Assembly (NCBI GenBank): GCA_903895475.1
Contig: CAITUF010000179.1
Location: forward strand, 1 to 16,591
Direction: 5' to 3'
Length of the DNA: 16,591 nt
DNA from: an uncultured Opitutia bacterium
GTDB taxonomy: Bacteria > Verrucomicrobiota > Verrucomicrobiia > Opitutales > UBA953
Part shown: piece after piece, positions 1 to 7,173 of the stretch
Layout: every line of letters begins with the position of its first letter
How positions within the stretch are numbered: the stretch's first letter is position 1
Notes under the pieces: generated by a model
What the model saw: only the letters and a program-made list of their open reading frames with translations
What the model was told of the DNA's origin: nothing
Databases searched by the model: none
Position numbers and translations under genes: made by a program

Positions 1-665
1 GGGAGGTCCTTCCCCCTTTGCAGTAGTTTGAGGCTTTGCTCGACCACCTCAGCGTCGCGCTCGCGGAGTTGCAGGAGCTGGAAATAGCGATCGAGGTAAT
101 CCCGGCCGAGCGGGTCATTGACGTTAAGGAACTCGAGCCCGTGTCGCAAAGTCTGGATACCGTCGTCCGTCCGGTTGAAATTGCTATGTAAAATGTTGGA
201 AAAGAACAACTTACCTTTTACATTACCCGGGCTGATACGGACCGTAATTTGGGCCAATTTAAAGGCCTCATCAATCCGGTTGGCCTGCAGGGCCTCTTGC
301 GCTTGGCCTAAGAAATATTCGCCTACCTTGATGAGGTGCTCCTCGCGAATGAGGGCCGCCTTATCGGGTTGATCTTCGATTCGGGAGAGGGCGAGCCGGA
401 CCCATTGACGCAGAACGACATCCTTAACTAAATCGGACTTTACGTAGGTCAGGCGGCTGTAGCGAAGAATCTCTTCCGTGGATTTGGTAATCGGCAGACC
501 GGCCAGGATGATGGACTCGGCATCGACCTCCTCCTTGCTGTTGATTGGCGTGGCCGGCTTATCTTTGCCTGCGGCCGGGGCGGGGGCGGGGGCAGGGGAT
601 TGGGCCCATCCCTGCAAGCAAAGGGCGCACAGGCTGAAGACGAGAAGCGGGCGGGGGGGGGACAT
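1..665 (-). CDS. Secreted TPR-like protein, 3' end beyond the window
   Basis: This is an open minus-strand frame of 221 codons that runs off the left edge without a stop. It opens with a signal peptide (MSPPRPLLVFSLCALCLQGWA, likely cut after Ala21), then a Pro-Ala linker (about residues 23-32). A helical region follows; residues about 119-185 look like tetratricopeptide repeats (GQAQEALQANRIDEAFKLAQ, then ISPGNVKGKLFFSNIL). It is probably periplasmic or outer-membrane associated and may mediate protein-protein contacts; no specific function can be named. Codon use is looser than in the ribosomal genes (TTA, GTA, AAA, CGG occur). The ATG at 665 is the in-frame start but has no ribosome-binding site nearby; a purine-rich GGGAGAGGG (697-689) sits 6 nt before an out-of-frame ATG at 682. 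The gene is divergent from rpsL. Confidence 0.8.
   Translation of the reverse strand, partial: MSPPRPLLVFSLCALCLQGWAQSPAPAPAPAAGKDKPATPINSKEEVDAESIILAGLPITKSTEEILRYSRLTYVKSDLVKDVVLRQWVRLALSRIEDQPDKAALIREEHLIKVGEYFLGQAQEALQANRIDEAFKLAQITVRISPGNVKGKLFFSNILHSNFNRTDDGIQTLRHGLEFLNVNDPLGRDYLDRYFQLLQLRERDAEVVEQSLKLLQRGKDL
577..598 (+). repeat. G-quadruplex-like motif inside the secreted protein gene
   Basis: Four G-runs of 4, 5, 5 and 4 bases (577-580, 582-586, 588-592, 595-598) are separated by loops of 1, 1 and 2 bases, which fits the classical intramolecular quadruplex pattern. The G-rich strand is the template strand of the minus-strand gene; the coding strand reads the Pro-Ala linker. The run could simply be a by-product of Pro/Ala codons, so function is uncertain. 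Confidence 0.5.
653..661. repeat. Nine-base G:C homopolymer at the start of the divergent gene
   Basis: There are nine G on the + strand, read as C9 by the minus-strand gene four bases after its in-frame ATG. Homopolymers of this length are prone to slippage and to sequencing error. Adding one C would put the better-placed tandem ATGs at 682 and 679 in frame with the signal peptide and the rest of the protein. Confidence 0.7.
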
Positions 666-838
666 ACGAGGACGGGCATCATGGGAAACCCTCTCCCAAT
701 TGTCTCGCCCAAAAACGGGGAGGGGGAGGGCCCAGCCAGCACTCGAGTAAAGAAATCTTAAAACCTACGCACTTTCCGCTTGCACGAGGTCCCCCGAACC
801 CTATGCCCAAACCCTCTTTTCCCTATTTCCTTCGGTCC
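666..838. promoter_or_regulatory. Divergent intergenic region, presumed promoters for rpsL and for the left gene
   Basis: The 173 nt lie between two diverging starts, so both promoters should be here by position. I do not see a strong sigma-70 pair. The best rpsL-side candidate is TTGCAC (780-785) with TATGCC 16 nt later (802-807), each matching only three consensus bases. A purine tract (717-730, GGGG-A-GGGGG-A-GGG) lies on the + strand. The rpsL leader just before the start is pyrimidine-rich and has no Shine-Dalgarno sequence. Confidence 0.45.
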
Positions 839-1222
839 ATGCCTACCATCAACCAGCTCGTCCGCAACCCACGCGTACAACCCAAGTCCAAGTCCAAGTC
901 CCCGGCCTTGAACAACTCCCCCTTCCGCCGTGGCGTCTGCGTGCAGGTTATGATCCGCACGCCTAAGAAGCCGAATTCGGCTCAGCGTAAGGTCGCCAAG
1001 GTGCGCCTCACGAATGGCCAGGAAGTCATCTCCTACATCCCCGACGAAGGCCATAAGCTCCAAGAGCACTCCGTCGTTCTCGTCCGCGGTGGCCGCGTGA
1101 AGGATCTTCCAGGCGTCCGTTACCACATCGTCCGCGGTCCGCTCGATTGCTCCGGCGTCGAAAAGCGTCGTCGCTCCCGCTCCAAGTATGGCGTGAAGCG
1201 TCCGAAGGAAAAGAAGGCCTAA
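839..1222 (+). CDS. rpsL: 30S ribosomal protein S12
   Basis: S12 sits at the decoding centre of the small subunit and helps monitor codon-anticodon pairing. The 127-residue protein carries the family core: QLVR near the N-terminus, TPKKPNSA (41-48), LTNGQEV, and GGRVKDLPGVRYHIVRG (84-100). Lys43 and Lys88, whose changes cause streptomycin resistance in other bacteria, are both the sensitive-type residue, and Asp89, the site of methylthiolation by RimO, is present. I chose ATG 839 (MPTINQL), which matches the family N-terminus; an in-frame ATG at 803 would add 12 unrelated residues. It is the first gene of the cluster; rpsG follows after 32 nt. Confidence 0.98.
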   Translation: MPTINQLVRNPRVQPKSKSKSPALNNSPFRRGVCVQVMIRTPKKPNSAQRKVAKVRLTNGQEVISYIPDEGHKLQEHSVVLVRGGRVKDLPGVRYHIVRGPLDCSGVEKRRRSRSKYGVKRPKEKKA

Positions 1223-1254
1223 TCTCCGTCCCTAATTTTTAGCACACCCTCCTC

Positions 1255-1728
1255 ATGTCTCGTCGTCGTAAAGCAGTTAAGCGCGTCCACCAGCCGGACG
1301 CTCGTTATGGTAGCCCTCTGGTTAGCCAGCTCATCAATATGGTGATGAAGTCGGGCAAGAAGTCTATCGCCCAAAGCATCGTCTACGGTGCGATCGAGAA
1401 GGTTTCCGAGAAGCTCATGAAGGGCAACCCGGTCGAGCTCCTGCTCGGCGCCCTCGAAAACTGCCGTCCGAAGCTGGAGGTCAAGAGCCGCCGCGTCGGT
1501 GGTGCCACTTACCAAGTCCCTGTCGAAGTCAGCCACGAACGCCAGAACAGCATCGCCCTTCGCTGGGTAGTTCTTGCTGCCCAAGGCCGTAAGGGTTCCC
1601 CGATGGCCGAAGCCCTCGCCTCTGAAATCGTCGATGCCTATAACAATACGGGCAACGTCGTGAAGAAGCGCGAAGAAACGCACAAGATGGCTCAGGCCAA
1701 CCGTGCTTTCGCCCACCTCCGCTGGTAA
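1255..1728 (+). CDS. rpsG: 30S ribosomal protein S7
   Basis: S7 is the primary 16S rRNA binder that organises the head of the small subunit near the E site. The 157 residues are close to the usual 156. Family blocks seen are the MSRRRKA start, SGKKSIAQSIVY, EVKSRRVGGATYQVPVEV (with the conserved Arg-Arg-Val-Gly-Gly), and the end KKREETHKMAQANRAFAHLRW. In E. coli S7 represses its own str operon by binding the rpsL-rpsG spacer; here that spacer is only 32 nt and shows no clear structure, so the same control is not evident. fusA starts 39 nt downstream. Confidence 0.98.
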   Translation: MSRRRKAVKRVHQPDARYGSPLVSQLINMVMKSGKKSIAQSIVYGAIEKVSEKLMKGNPVELLLGALENCRPKLEVKSRRVGGATYQVPVEVSHERQNSIALRWVVLAAQGRKGSPMAEALASEIVDAYNNTGNVVKKREETHKMAQANRAFAHLRW

Positions 1729-1767
1729 TTCGACCCTTCCCTTTCCGTCTGATTTCTGGTTCCGACC

Positions 1768-3933
1768 ATGGCTAAACTTTCCGAGCTCAACTCCCCGTCC
1801 CGCGCGTTCCCCCTGGAGCACACGCGCAATATCGGCATCGCTGCCCACATCGACGCCGGCAAGACGACCACCACGGAGCGTATTCTTTTCTACACGGGCG
1901 TCGTCCATAAAATGGGCGAAGTGCACGATGGCACTGCGACCACCGACTGGATGGAGCAGGAACGCGAGCGTGGCATCACGATCACCGCGGCCGCTATTTC
2001 CGCTGGCTGGACGACCAAAGAAGGTCACTTCGCCAACATCGATCACCGTATCAACATCATCGACACCCCTGGTCACGTGGACTTCACGGCCGAGGTGGAG
2101 CGCTCATTGCGCGTCCTCGATGGTGCCGTCGCTGTCTTCTGTGCGGTGGCCGGCGTTCAGCCCCAGTCCGAAACGGTCTGGCGCCAGATGAACAAGTACG
2201 GCGTACCACGCGTTGCTTTCGTCAATAAGATGGACCGTACCGGTGCCGATTACTTCGGTGCAGTGGACGACATCCGTACCAAGCTTAAGGGTAATGCCCA
2301 CCCGCTCTTCATTCCTATCGGTCAGGGCGAAGACTTTAAGGGCATGATCGACCTGATCAAGAACGTCGCTTACGTCTACGACGAGACCGACCCGAAGGGC
2401 ATGAAGTTCGACACGGTCGAAATCCCCGAAGGCCAGAAGAAGGAAGCCGCTGAATGGCGCACCAAGCTCGTCGAAGGTCTTGCTGACTTCGACGACGTGC
2501 TCGCCGCGAAGTACCTCGACGGCCAAGAAGTGACCATCGAGGAGATGCGCACCGGCATCCGTAAGGCCACCCTGTCCCTCAACTTTATCGGCGTCATCCC
2601 TGGTTCTGCTTTCAAGAACAAGGGTGTGCAGATGCTCCTCGACTGCGTCGTCGACTTCCTCCCGTCTCCAGTCGACATGCGCCCCCAGAAGGCGTTCACC
2701 GACGGCGGCGACACGGAAATCACGATCGGTCCAGACGACAAGGCCAAGGTAACCGGCCTCTGCTTCAAGCTTTGGTCCGACCCACACGTCGGCCAGTTGG
2801 TCTTCTACCGCGTGTACCGCGGTCAGCTCAAGAAGGGCGAAGCCCTCTACAACCCTCGCACCCGTAAGAACGAACGCGTCTCCCGCATCGTGCTGCTCCG
2901 TGCGATGGACCGCGAAGAAATCGACGTCGCCTATTCAGGTGACATCTGCGCCATCATCGGCCCGAAGGACATCGCCACCGGCGACACCCTCACTTCGGAA
3001 GACGACCTCATCCTCGAAAAGACCACCTTCGCCGAGCCGGTGATCTCGATGTCCATCGAGCCGAACTCGAAGGGTGACCAAGAACGTCTCTCGCTCGGCC
3101 TGCAGCGCCTCGCTCAGGAAGACCCGACTTTCCGCGTGACCTCTAACCCTGAGACGGGCCAGACCCTCATCTCGGGCATGGGCGAGCTCCACCTCGAAAT
3201 CATCGTCGACCGTCTGAAGCGCGAATTCCGCGTCGAAGCGAAGTCCGGCAAGCCACAGATTTCCTACCGCGAAACCATCACGGCCAAGGCCGAAGGCGTG
3301 GGCAAGTTCATCCGCCAGTCCGGTGGTAAGGGTCAGTACGGCCACGTTGAGATTAAACTCGAACCAAACCCTGGCTCGGCCCGTTTGCCTGGCGTTCCTG
3401 GCGAAGAAATCATCAACGAAATTGTGGGTGGCGTCATCCCCAAGGAATTTATCAAGCCGACCATCGAAGGCATCAAGGATGCCGCCAAGAACGGCACCAT
3501 CGCCGGTTACCCGGTTATCGATTTCAAGGTCAGCATCGTCTTCGGTTCCTACCACGAAGTGGACTCGAACGAAATGGCCTTCAAGATGGCTGGTATCTTC
3601 GCGTTCAAGGACGCCATGAAAGATGCTAAGCCTCAGCTCCTCGAGCCCGTCATGAAGGTCGAAGTCGTGACCCCGGAAGAATACCAGGGTGACATCATGG
3701 GTGACTTAAATCGTCGCCGTGGCCAGATCCAGGGCATGGAAACCAAGATGGGCCTCTGCAACATCGAGGCTCGCGTCCCGCTCGCCGAAATGTTCGGCTA
3801 TTCGACTGACGTCCGTTCCCTCTCCAAGGGCCGCGCCTCCTACTCCATGGAGCCAGCCACTTACGAGCGAGTTCCTGAACAGATCCTCAAGCAGGTCGTC
3901 GAGACATCCTCACGCGCCCCTGCCCGCACCTAA
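1768..3933 (+). CDS. fusA: Elongation factor G
   Basis: EF-G is the ribosomal translocase GTPase that moves tRNA-mRNA after peptide bond formation and helps recycle ribosomes. All G motifs are intact: AHIDAGKT P-loop (26-33), RGITI switch I (68-72), DTPGH switch II (99-103, catalytic His103) and NKMD (153-156). Domains II to V follow, with GELHLEIIVDRLKREF in domain III and the domain IV block SGGKGQYGHVEIKLEPN. The protein is 721 residues, slightly longer than the E. coli protein (704), partly through an N-terminal extension before HTRNIGI. A tuf gene would normally follow, but rpsJ starts 21 nt after the stop instead. The sequence looks like the canonical housekeeping EF-G. Confidence 0.98.
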   Translation: MAKLSELNSPSRAFPLEHTRNIGIAAHIDAGKTTTTERILFYTGVVHKMGEVHDGTATTDWMEQERERGITITAAAISAGWTTKEGHFANIDHRINIIDTPGHVDFTAEVERSLRVLDGAVAVFCAVAGVQPQSETVWRQMNKYGVPRVAFVNKMDRTGADYFGAVDDIRTKLKGNAHPLFIPIGQGEDFKGMIDLIKNVAYVYDETDPKGMKFDTVEIPEGQKKEAAEWRTKLVEGLADFDDVLAAKYLDGQEVTIEEMRTGIRKATLSLNFIGVIPGSAFKNKGVQMLLDCVVDFLPSPVDMRPQKAFTDGGDTEITIGPDDKAKVTGLCFKLWSDPHVGQLVFYRVYRGQLKKGEALYNPRTRKNERVSRIVLLRAMDREEIDVAYSGDICAIIGPKDIATGDTLTSEDDLILEKTTFAEPVISMSIEPNSKGDQERLSLGLQRLAQEDPTFRVTSNPETGQTLISGMGELHLEIIVDRLKREFRVEAKSGKPQISYRETITAKAEGVGKFIRQSGGKGQYGHVEIKLEPNPGSARLPGVPGEEIINEIVGGVIPKEFIKPTIEGIKDAAKNGTIAGYPVIDFKVSIVFGSYHEVDSNEMAFKMAGIFAFKDAMKDAKPQLLEPVMKVEVVTPEEYQGDIMGDLNRRRGQIQGMETKMGLCNIEARVPLAEMFGYSTDVRSLSKGRASYSMEPATYERVPEQILKQVVETSSRAPART

Positions 3934-3954
3934 CCCCCCACACTTCCTCCCAAG

Positions 3955-4266
3955 ATGGCCAGCAAAACCAAGATTCGTATCAAGCTTAAGGGCTTCGACT
4001 ACCGCATGGTGGATCACTCCGCCAATGAGATCGTCGACACCGCCAAGCGTACCGGCGCCCGTGTTTCGGGTCCGATTGTTCTCCCGACCTCTATTGAGCG
4101 TCTCACCGTTAATCGTTCCCCGCACGTCGACAAGAAGTCGATGGACCAGTTCGAGATCCGCACGCACAAGCGCCTGATCGAAATCATCGATCCGAACTCC
4201 CAGACGGTGGATGAGCTGCGTAAGCTCAACATGCCCTCTGGCGTGAATTTCAACATCATCGCCTAA
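3955..4266 (+). CDS. rpsJ: 30S ribosomal protein S10
   Basis: S10 belongs to the small-subunit head and, in the bacteria studied, also pairs with NusB in transcription antitermination. The 103-residue length is typical. Family features include KIRIKLKGFDYRMVDHSANEIV at the N-terminus, the loop RTGARVSGPIVLPT, HVDKKSMDQFEIRTHKRLIEI, and the end LRKLNMPSGVNFNI. In most bacteria rpsJ starts the S10 operon and is followed closely by rplC; here it follows fusA directly and is separated from rplC by 140 nt of structured spacer. The start codon follows a pyrimidine-rich leader without a Shine-Dalgarno sequence. Confidence 0.98.
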   Translation: MASKTKIRIKLKGFDYRMVDHSANEIVDTAKRTGARVSGPIVLPTSIERLTVNRSPHVDKKSMDQFEIRTHKRLIEIIDPNSQTVDELRKLNMPSGVNFNIIA

Positions 4267-4323
4267 CCCTCACCTTCAACCTCAACCCCCAAAGCAGGCG
4301 CCACGCGACCCTACGACAGGACC

Positions 4324-4338
4324 AAGATTCCGCAAGGA
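4324..4338 (+). repeat. Direct repeat copy 1 of the rplC leader
   Basis: AAGATTCCGCAAGGA, identical to the copy at 4373-4387 (49-nt period). It forms the first GCAA-loop hairpin, TCC/GGA extended by GAT/ATC across a bulged C at 4339. GACC occurs just before both copies. Confidence 0.85.
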
Positions 4339-4372
4339 CATCCAAAGCCTAACGCAGGTCATCACTGACCTA

Positions 4373-4387
4373 AAGATTCCGCAAGGA
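4373..4387 (+). repeat. Direct repeat copy 2 of the rplC leader
   Basis: Second copy of AAGATTCCGCAAGGA. Here the flanking bases complete a perfect 6-bp stem, GATTCC-GCAA-GGAATC (4375-4390). The AAGGA inside it resembles a Shine-Dalgarno core but lies 19 nt from the rplC ATG and is buried in the stem. Confidence 0.85.
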
Positions 4388-4406
4388 ATCACCTGCCTCT
4401 TAGAAA

Positions 4407-5039
4407 ATGAAGCACCAACTACTCGGTAAGAAAATCGGAATGACCCAGGTATACGACGGGGAAAATAACCTCGTCCCTGTTACGGTCGTCCAAGCTGGCC
4501 CTTGTCCCGTGACACAGGTCAAGACCGTCCTCAGTGACGGCTACAACGCCGTCCAGATCGGCTTTGGCGAACAAAAGGAGAGCCGCCTCTCTGGTGGCGA
4601 ACTCGGCCACCTTAAGAAGGCCGGCGTCACCCCAGTCAGCCACCTTCAGGAAATCCGCCTCTCGGCCGCCCCTGAAGTCAAGGTTGGTGACATCTTCACC
4701 GTTGAGAAGTTCACCGTCGGCCAGATGGTCGACGTCATCGGCACCGTCAAGGGCCGCGGCTTCCAGGGCGTCATGAAGCGCCACGACATGGATGGTCAGC
4801 CTGACTCTCACGGTCACATGATGCACCGCCGTATCGGCTCGATCGGTATGCGTCAGACCCCTGGTCACGTCTTTAAGGGTAAGCGCATGCCGGGCCATAT
4901 GGGCTCCGTCCAGCGCACCGTCCAAAACCTTCGCGTCGTGCAAGTGCTCGCCGAGAAGAATCTCCTCCTCATCAAGGGCAGCTTCCCCGGTGCCAACGGC
5001 GAGCTTGTGCTCGTTCGTCCTGCCAAGAAGTCCAAGTAA
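4407..5039 (+). CDS. rplC: 50S ribosomal protein L3
   Basis: L3 is an early assembly protein whose long loop reaches towards the peptidyl transferase centre. The 210 residues match the usual length. Signatures include GKKIGMTQVY (7-16), VKGRGFQGVMKRH (114-126), and the central extension GSIGMRQTPGHVFKGKRMPGHMG (144-166). Gln150 in RQTPG corresponds to the glutamine methylated by PrmB in E. coli. The C-terminus KNLLLIKGSFPGANGELVLVRP is typical. It is translated after the structured spacer and has no usable Shine-Dalgarno sequence. rplD starts 22 nt later. Confidence 0.98.
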   Translation: MKHQLLGKKIGMTQVYDGENNLVPVTVVQAGPCPVTQVKTVLSDGYNAVQIGFGEQKESRLSGGELGHLKKAGVTPVSHLQEIRLSAAPEVKVGDIFTVEKFTVGQMVDVIGTVKGRGFQGVMKRHDMDGQPDSHGHMMHRRIGSIGMRQTPGHVFKGKRMPGHMGSVQRTVQNLRVVQVLAEKNLLLIKGSFPGANGELVLVRPAKKSK

Positions 5040-5061
5040 CCCCTAACGTACGTTCGCAGCC

Positions 5062-5688
5062 ATGAAGCTCAAAGTTTATAAGTCCGACGGTTCCTCCTTC
5101 TCTGAGAAGGAATTCGACATCACTTCCTTCGAAGGCGACAAGGGTGTCGCCCTCCTGAAGCAAGTCATCGTCTCCTACCAAGCCAACAAGCGCCAGGGTA
5201 CTTCCAAGACCAAGGACTACGGCGAAGTCGCCGGTTCTGGTAAGAAGATGCTCCCGCAGAAGGGCTCCGGCGGTTCCCGCCACGGCGACAAGCGCGCCCC
5301 TCAGCTCTACAAGGGTGGTATCGTCTTCGGTCCTCGCCCCCGCGATTGGTCCAAGACCATCACCGTGCAGGCTAAGAAGATCGCTCTCCAGCGTGCCCTC
5401 TTCGACCTCGCCACCGACGGCGGCCTTGCCGTTATCGAGCGCTTCGAAGTCGCTAAGCCCAAGACCGCCCTGTTCGTCAAGGTGCTCAAGAACGTCAGCC
5501 CTGAAGGCAAGCGCCTCCTGGTCGTCGACAGCACTTGGAGCGAGCCGGTTCTCCGTGCGAGCCGCAACATCAGCCGCGCACTGTTTTCCAATTCCTCCAA
5601 CCTGAACGCCCTCGACCTCGTCAAGACCCCCCGCGTCCTGATCACCCTCGAAGGTCTCACCAAGGTGCTTGAGCGCACCAAGAACTAA
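5062..5688 (+). CDS. rplD: 50S ribosomal protein L4
   Basis: L4 binds 23S rRNA and lines the constriction of the nascent peptide exit tunnel with L22. The 208-residue protein has the globular Rossmann-like body and the basic extended loop at about residues 45-95 (GTSKTKDYGEVAGSGKKMLP, then QKGSGGSRHGDKRAPQLYKG, GIVFGPRPRDW). Macrolide-resistance changes in other bacteria map to this loop, and nothing unusual is visible there. In E. coli L4 represses the S10 operon through a leader upstream of rpsJ; if a similar control exists here, the structured spacer before rplC is the obvious place. Its stop is only 7 nt from rplW. Confidence 0.97.
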   Translation: MKLKVYKSDGSSFSEKEFDITSFEGDKGVALLKQVIVSYQANKRQGTSKTKDYGEVAGSGKKMLPQKGSGGSRHGDKRAPQLYKGGIVFGPRPRDWSKTITVQAKKIALQRALFDLATDGGLAVIERFEVAKPKTALFVKVLKNVSPEGKRLLVVDSTWSEPVLRASRNISRALFSNSSNLNALDLVKTPRVLITLEGLTKVLERTKN

Positions 5689-5695
5689 TCGAACA

Positions 5696-5983
5696 ATGAA
5701 GCCCGCTTCCGAAATCATCAGCCGCCCGATCCTCACGGAAAAGGCCTCCGGCTTAGCTGAAGCCAACAAGTACGTCTTCGAGATCCTGCCCGGCTGTGAC
5801 CGCGCCCAGGTGAAGACCGCTATCGAGGCCGCCTTCAAGGTGTCCGTCCTCAAGGTGAACATCCTGATCCGCAAGGGCAAGATGCGCCGTAGCCGCCTCA
5901 GCGGTGGCTCGGTCTACCAAGAGACCCGCTCGCGTCGTGCCATCGTCACCCTGAAGAAGGGCGACGTTATCTCCCTCGCCTAA
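5696..5983 (+). CDS. rplW: 50S ribosomal protein L23
   Basis: L23 lies at the tunnel exit and provides the docking site for trigger factor and SRP. The 95-residue product shows the family opening EIISRPILTEKASGL, the block NKYVFEILPGCDRAQVKTAI, and FKVSVLKVNILIRKGKMRR. The usual length is about 95-100. I chose ATG 5696 (MKPASEII), 7 nt after the rplD stop; an in-frame ATG at 5669 would add nine residues and overlap rplD by 20 nt. The tight spacing suggests translational coupling to rplD. Confidence 0.96.
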   Translation: MKPASEIISRPILTEKASGLAEANKYVFEILPGCDRAQVKTAIEAAFKVSVLKVNILIRKGKMRRSRLSGGSVYQETRSRRAIVTLKKGDVISLA

Positions 5984-6003
5984 TTTTCGGAGTAGACCCC
6001 GCC

Positions 6004-6864
6004 ATGCCAATCGTCACCCATCGTCCTATCACCCCCGGCACGCGCTTCCTCGTTCGCGTGAAGACCGAGGGCCTGCACCCTGGTCGCCCTGAGCGCTCCC
6101 TCACGGAGAGCAATCACCGCGCCATGGGCCGTAATTGCTACGGCCGCATCACCTCCCGCCGTCGTGGGGGAGGTCATAAGAAGCTCTACCGCACCATCGA
6201 CTTCCGTCGCGACCGCTTGGACGCTCCGGCCACCGTGCTCCGTATCGAGTACGATCCGAACCGTACCTCCCACTTAGCTCTCATCGAGTATGCCGATAAG
6301 ACCCACTCGTACATTCTCGCCCCAGATGGCCTGAAGGTCGGTGATGTTGTCGTCAGCACCACGAAGCCACAGGAGCGTTTGACTCCTGGTCTTTCGCTGC
6401 CGCTCCGTCTGATTGCTCCATCCACCTTCATTCACTGCATCGAACTCGAGCCCGGTAAGGGTGCCCAGGTCGCCCGTTCTGCTGGCGGCTTCGCACAGCT
6501 CCTCGGCATCGAAGGTGACCGCGCAATTCTCCGCATGCCCTCGGGCGAACAGCGTTACATCAACGCAGATTGCCGCGCCACGGTGGGTATCGTCGGTAAC
6601 GTCGATCACCACAACGCCAGCCTCGGTAAGGCCGGTCGTAGCCGCTGGAAGGGCATCCGTCCTCGTCAGCGTGGTATGTCCATGAACCCTGTCGACCACC
6701 CGAACGGTGGTGGCGGTGGTAAGAAAAAGGGTGGCGGCGGTCGCCAGCACCTCAAGTCCCCCTGGGGTCAGCTCGCGAAGGGTTTCCCGACGCGCACCAA
6801 GGCCAAGGCTTCGAACAACCAAATCATCCTGCGCCGCAACGGTCGCAAGACGAAGAAGGTCTAA
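6004..6864 (+). CDS. rplB: 50S ribosomal protein L2
   Basis: L2 is the largest and most conserved large-subunit protein; it bridges the subunits and supports the peptidyl transferase centre. The 286 residues compare with 273 in E. coli. Visible blocks are GRITSRRRGGGHKKLYRTID (47-66), VARSAGGFAQLLG (156-168), GNVDHHNASLGKAGRSRWKG (198-217) and RGMSMNPVDHPNGGGGG (223-239). The essential His of the PVDHP motif is kept at 232, but the usual second histidine of HPHGGG is asparagine (Asn234). A Gly/Lys-rich insertion GGGGGKKKGGGGR follows. A GGAG at 5989-5992 lies 11 nt from the start, the nearest thing to a Shine-Dalgarno site in the operon. Confidence 0.98.
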   Translation: MPIVTHRPITPGTRFLVRVKTEGLHPGRPERSLTESNHRAMGRNCYGRITSRRRGGGHKKLYRTIDFRRDRLDAPATVLRIEYDPNRTSHLALIEYADKTHSYILAPDGLKVGDVVVSTTKPQERLTPGLSLPLRLIAPSTFIHCIELEPGKGAQVARSAGGFAQLLGIEGDRAILRMPSGEQRYINADCRATVGIVGNVDHHNASLGKAGRSRWKGIRPRQRGMSMNPVDHPNGGGGGKKKGGGGRQHLKSPWGQLAKGFPTRTKAKASNNQIILRRNGRKTKKV

Positions 6865-6886
6865 CTCTTAAACGTTACCCAAGCAC

Positions 6887-7165
<279 letters not shown>

Positions 7166-7173
7166 TCCTGTTC

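Larger units (their letters stand above)
4267..4406 (+). promoter_or_regulatory. Structured spacer upstream of rplC, candidate r-protein leader RNA
   Basis: This is the longest spacer in the operon. A 15-base direct repeat, AAGATTCCGCAAGGA, occurs at 4324-4338 and 4373-4387. Each copy folds into a hairpin capped by a GCAA (GNRA) tetraloop: 4326-4342 (6 bp with one bulged C) and 4375-4390 (6 bp, perfect). Between them AGGTCA (4356-4361) pairs with TGACCT (4366-4371) around a four-base loop. A competing helix, GCAGGT (4354-4359) with ACCTGC (4391-4396), would break that middle hairpin and stack on the second GCAA hairpin just 10 nt before the rplC start. Mutually exclusive pairings are typical of regulatory leaders; an L3, L4 or other r-protein autoregulatory role is inferred only. 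No terminator T-run is seen. Confidence 0.6.

Noticed and set aside
478..750. + strand frame opposite the secreted-protein gene
   Set aside because: It reads the G-rich strand as Gly/Ala repeats, and the minus-strand frame has a convincing signal peptide and TPR-like region.
1219..2076. Long antisense open frame opposite rpsG and fusA
   Set aside because: It has no recognisable motif and lies wholly opposite two certain genes; strong codon bias in the sense genes leaves the antisense frame free of stops.
4972..5880. 302-codon antisense frame opposite rplC, rplD and rplW
   Set aside because: Same cause: it is opposite three certain ribosomal genes and has no domain-like pattern.
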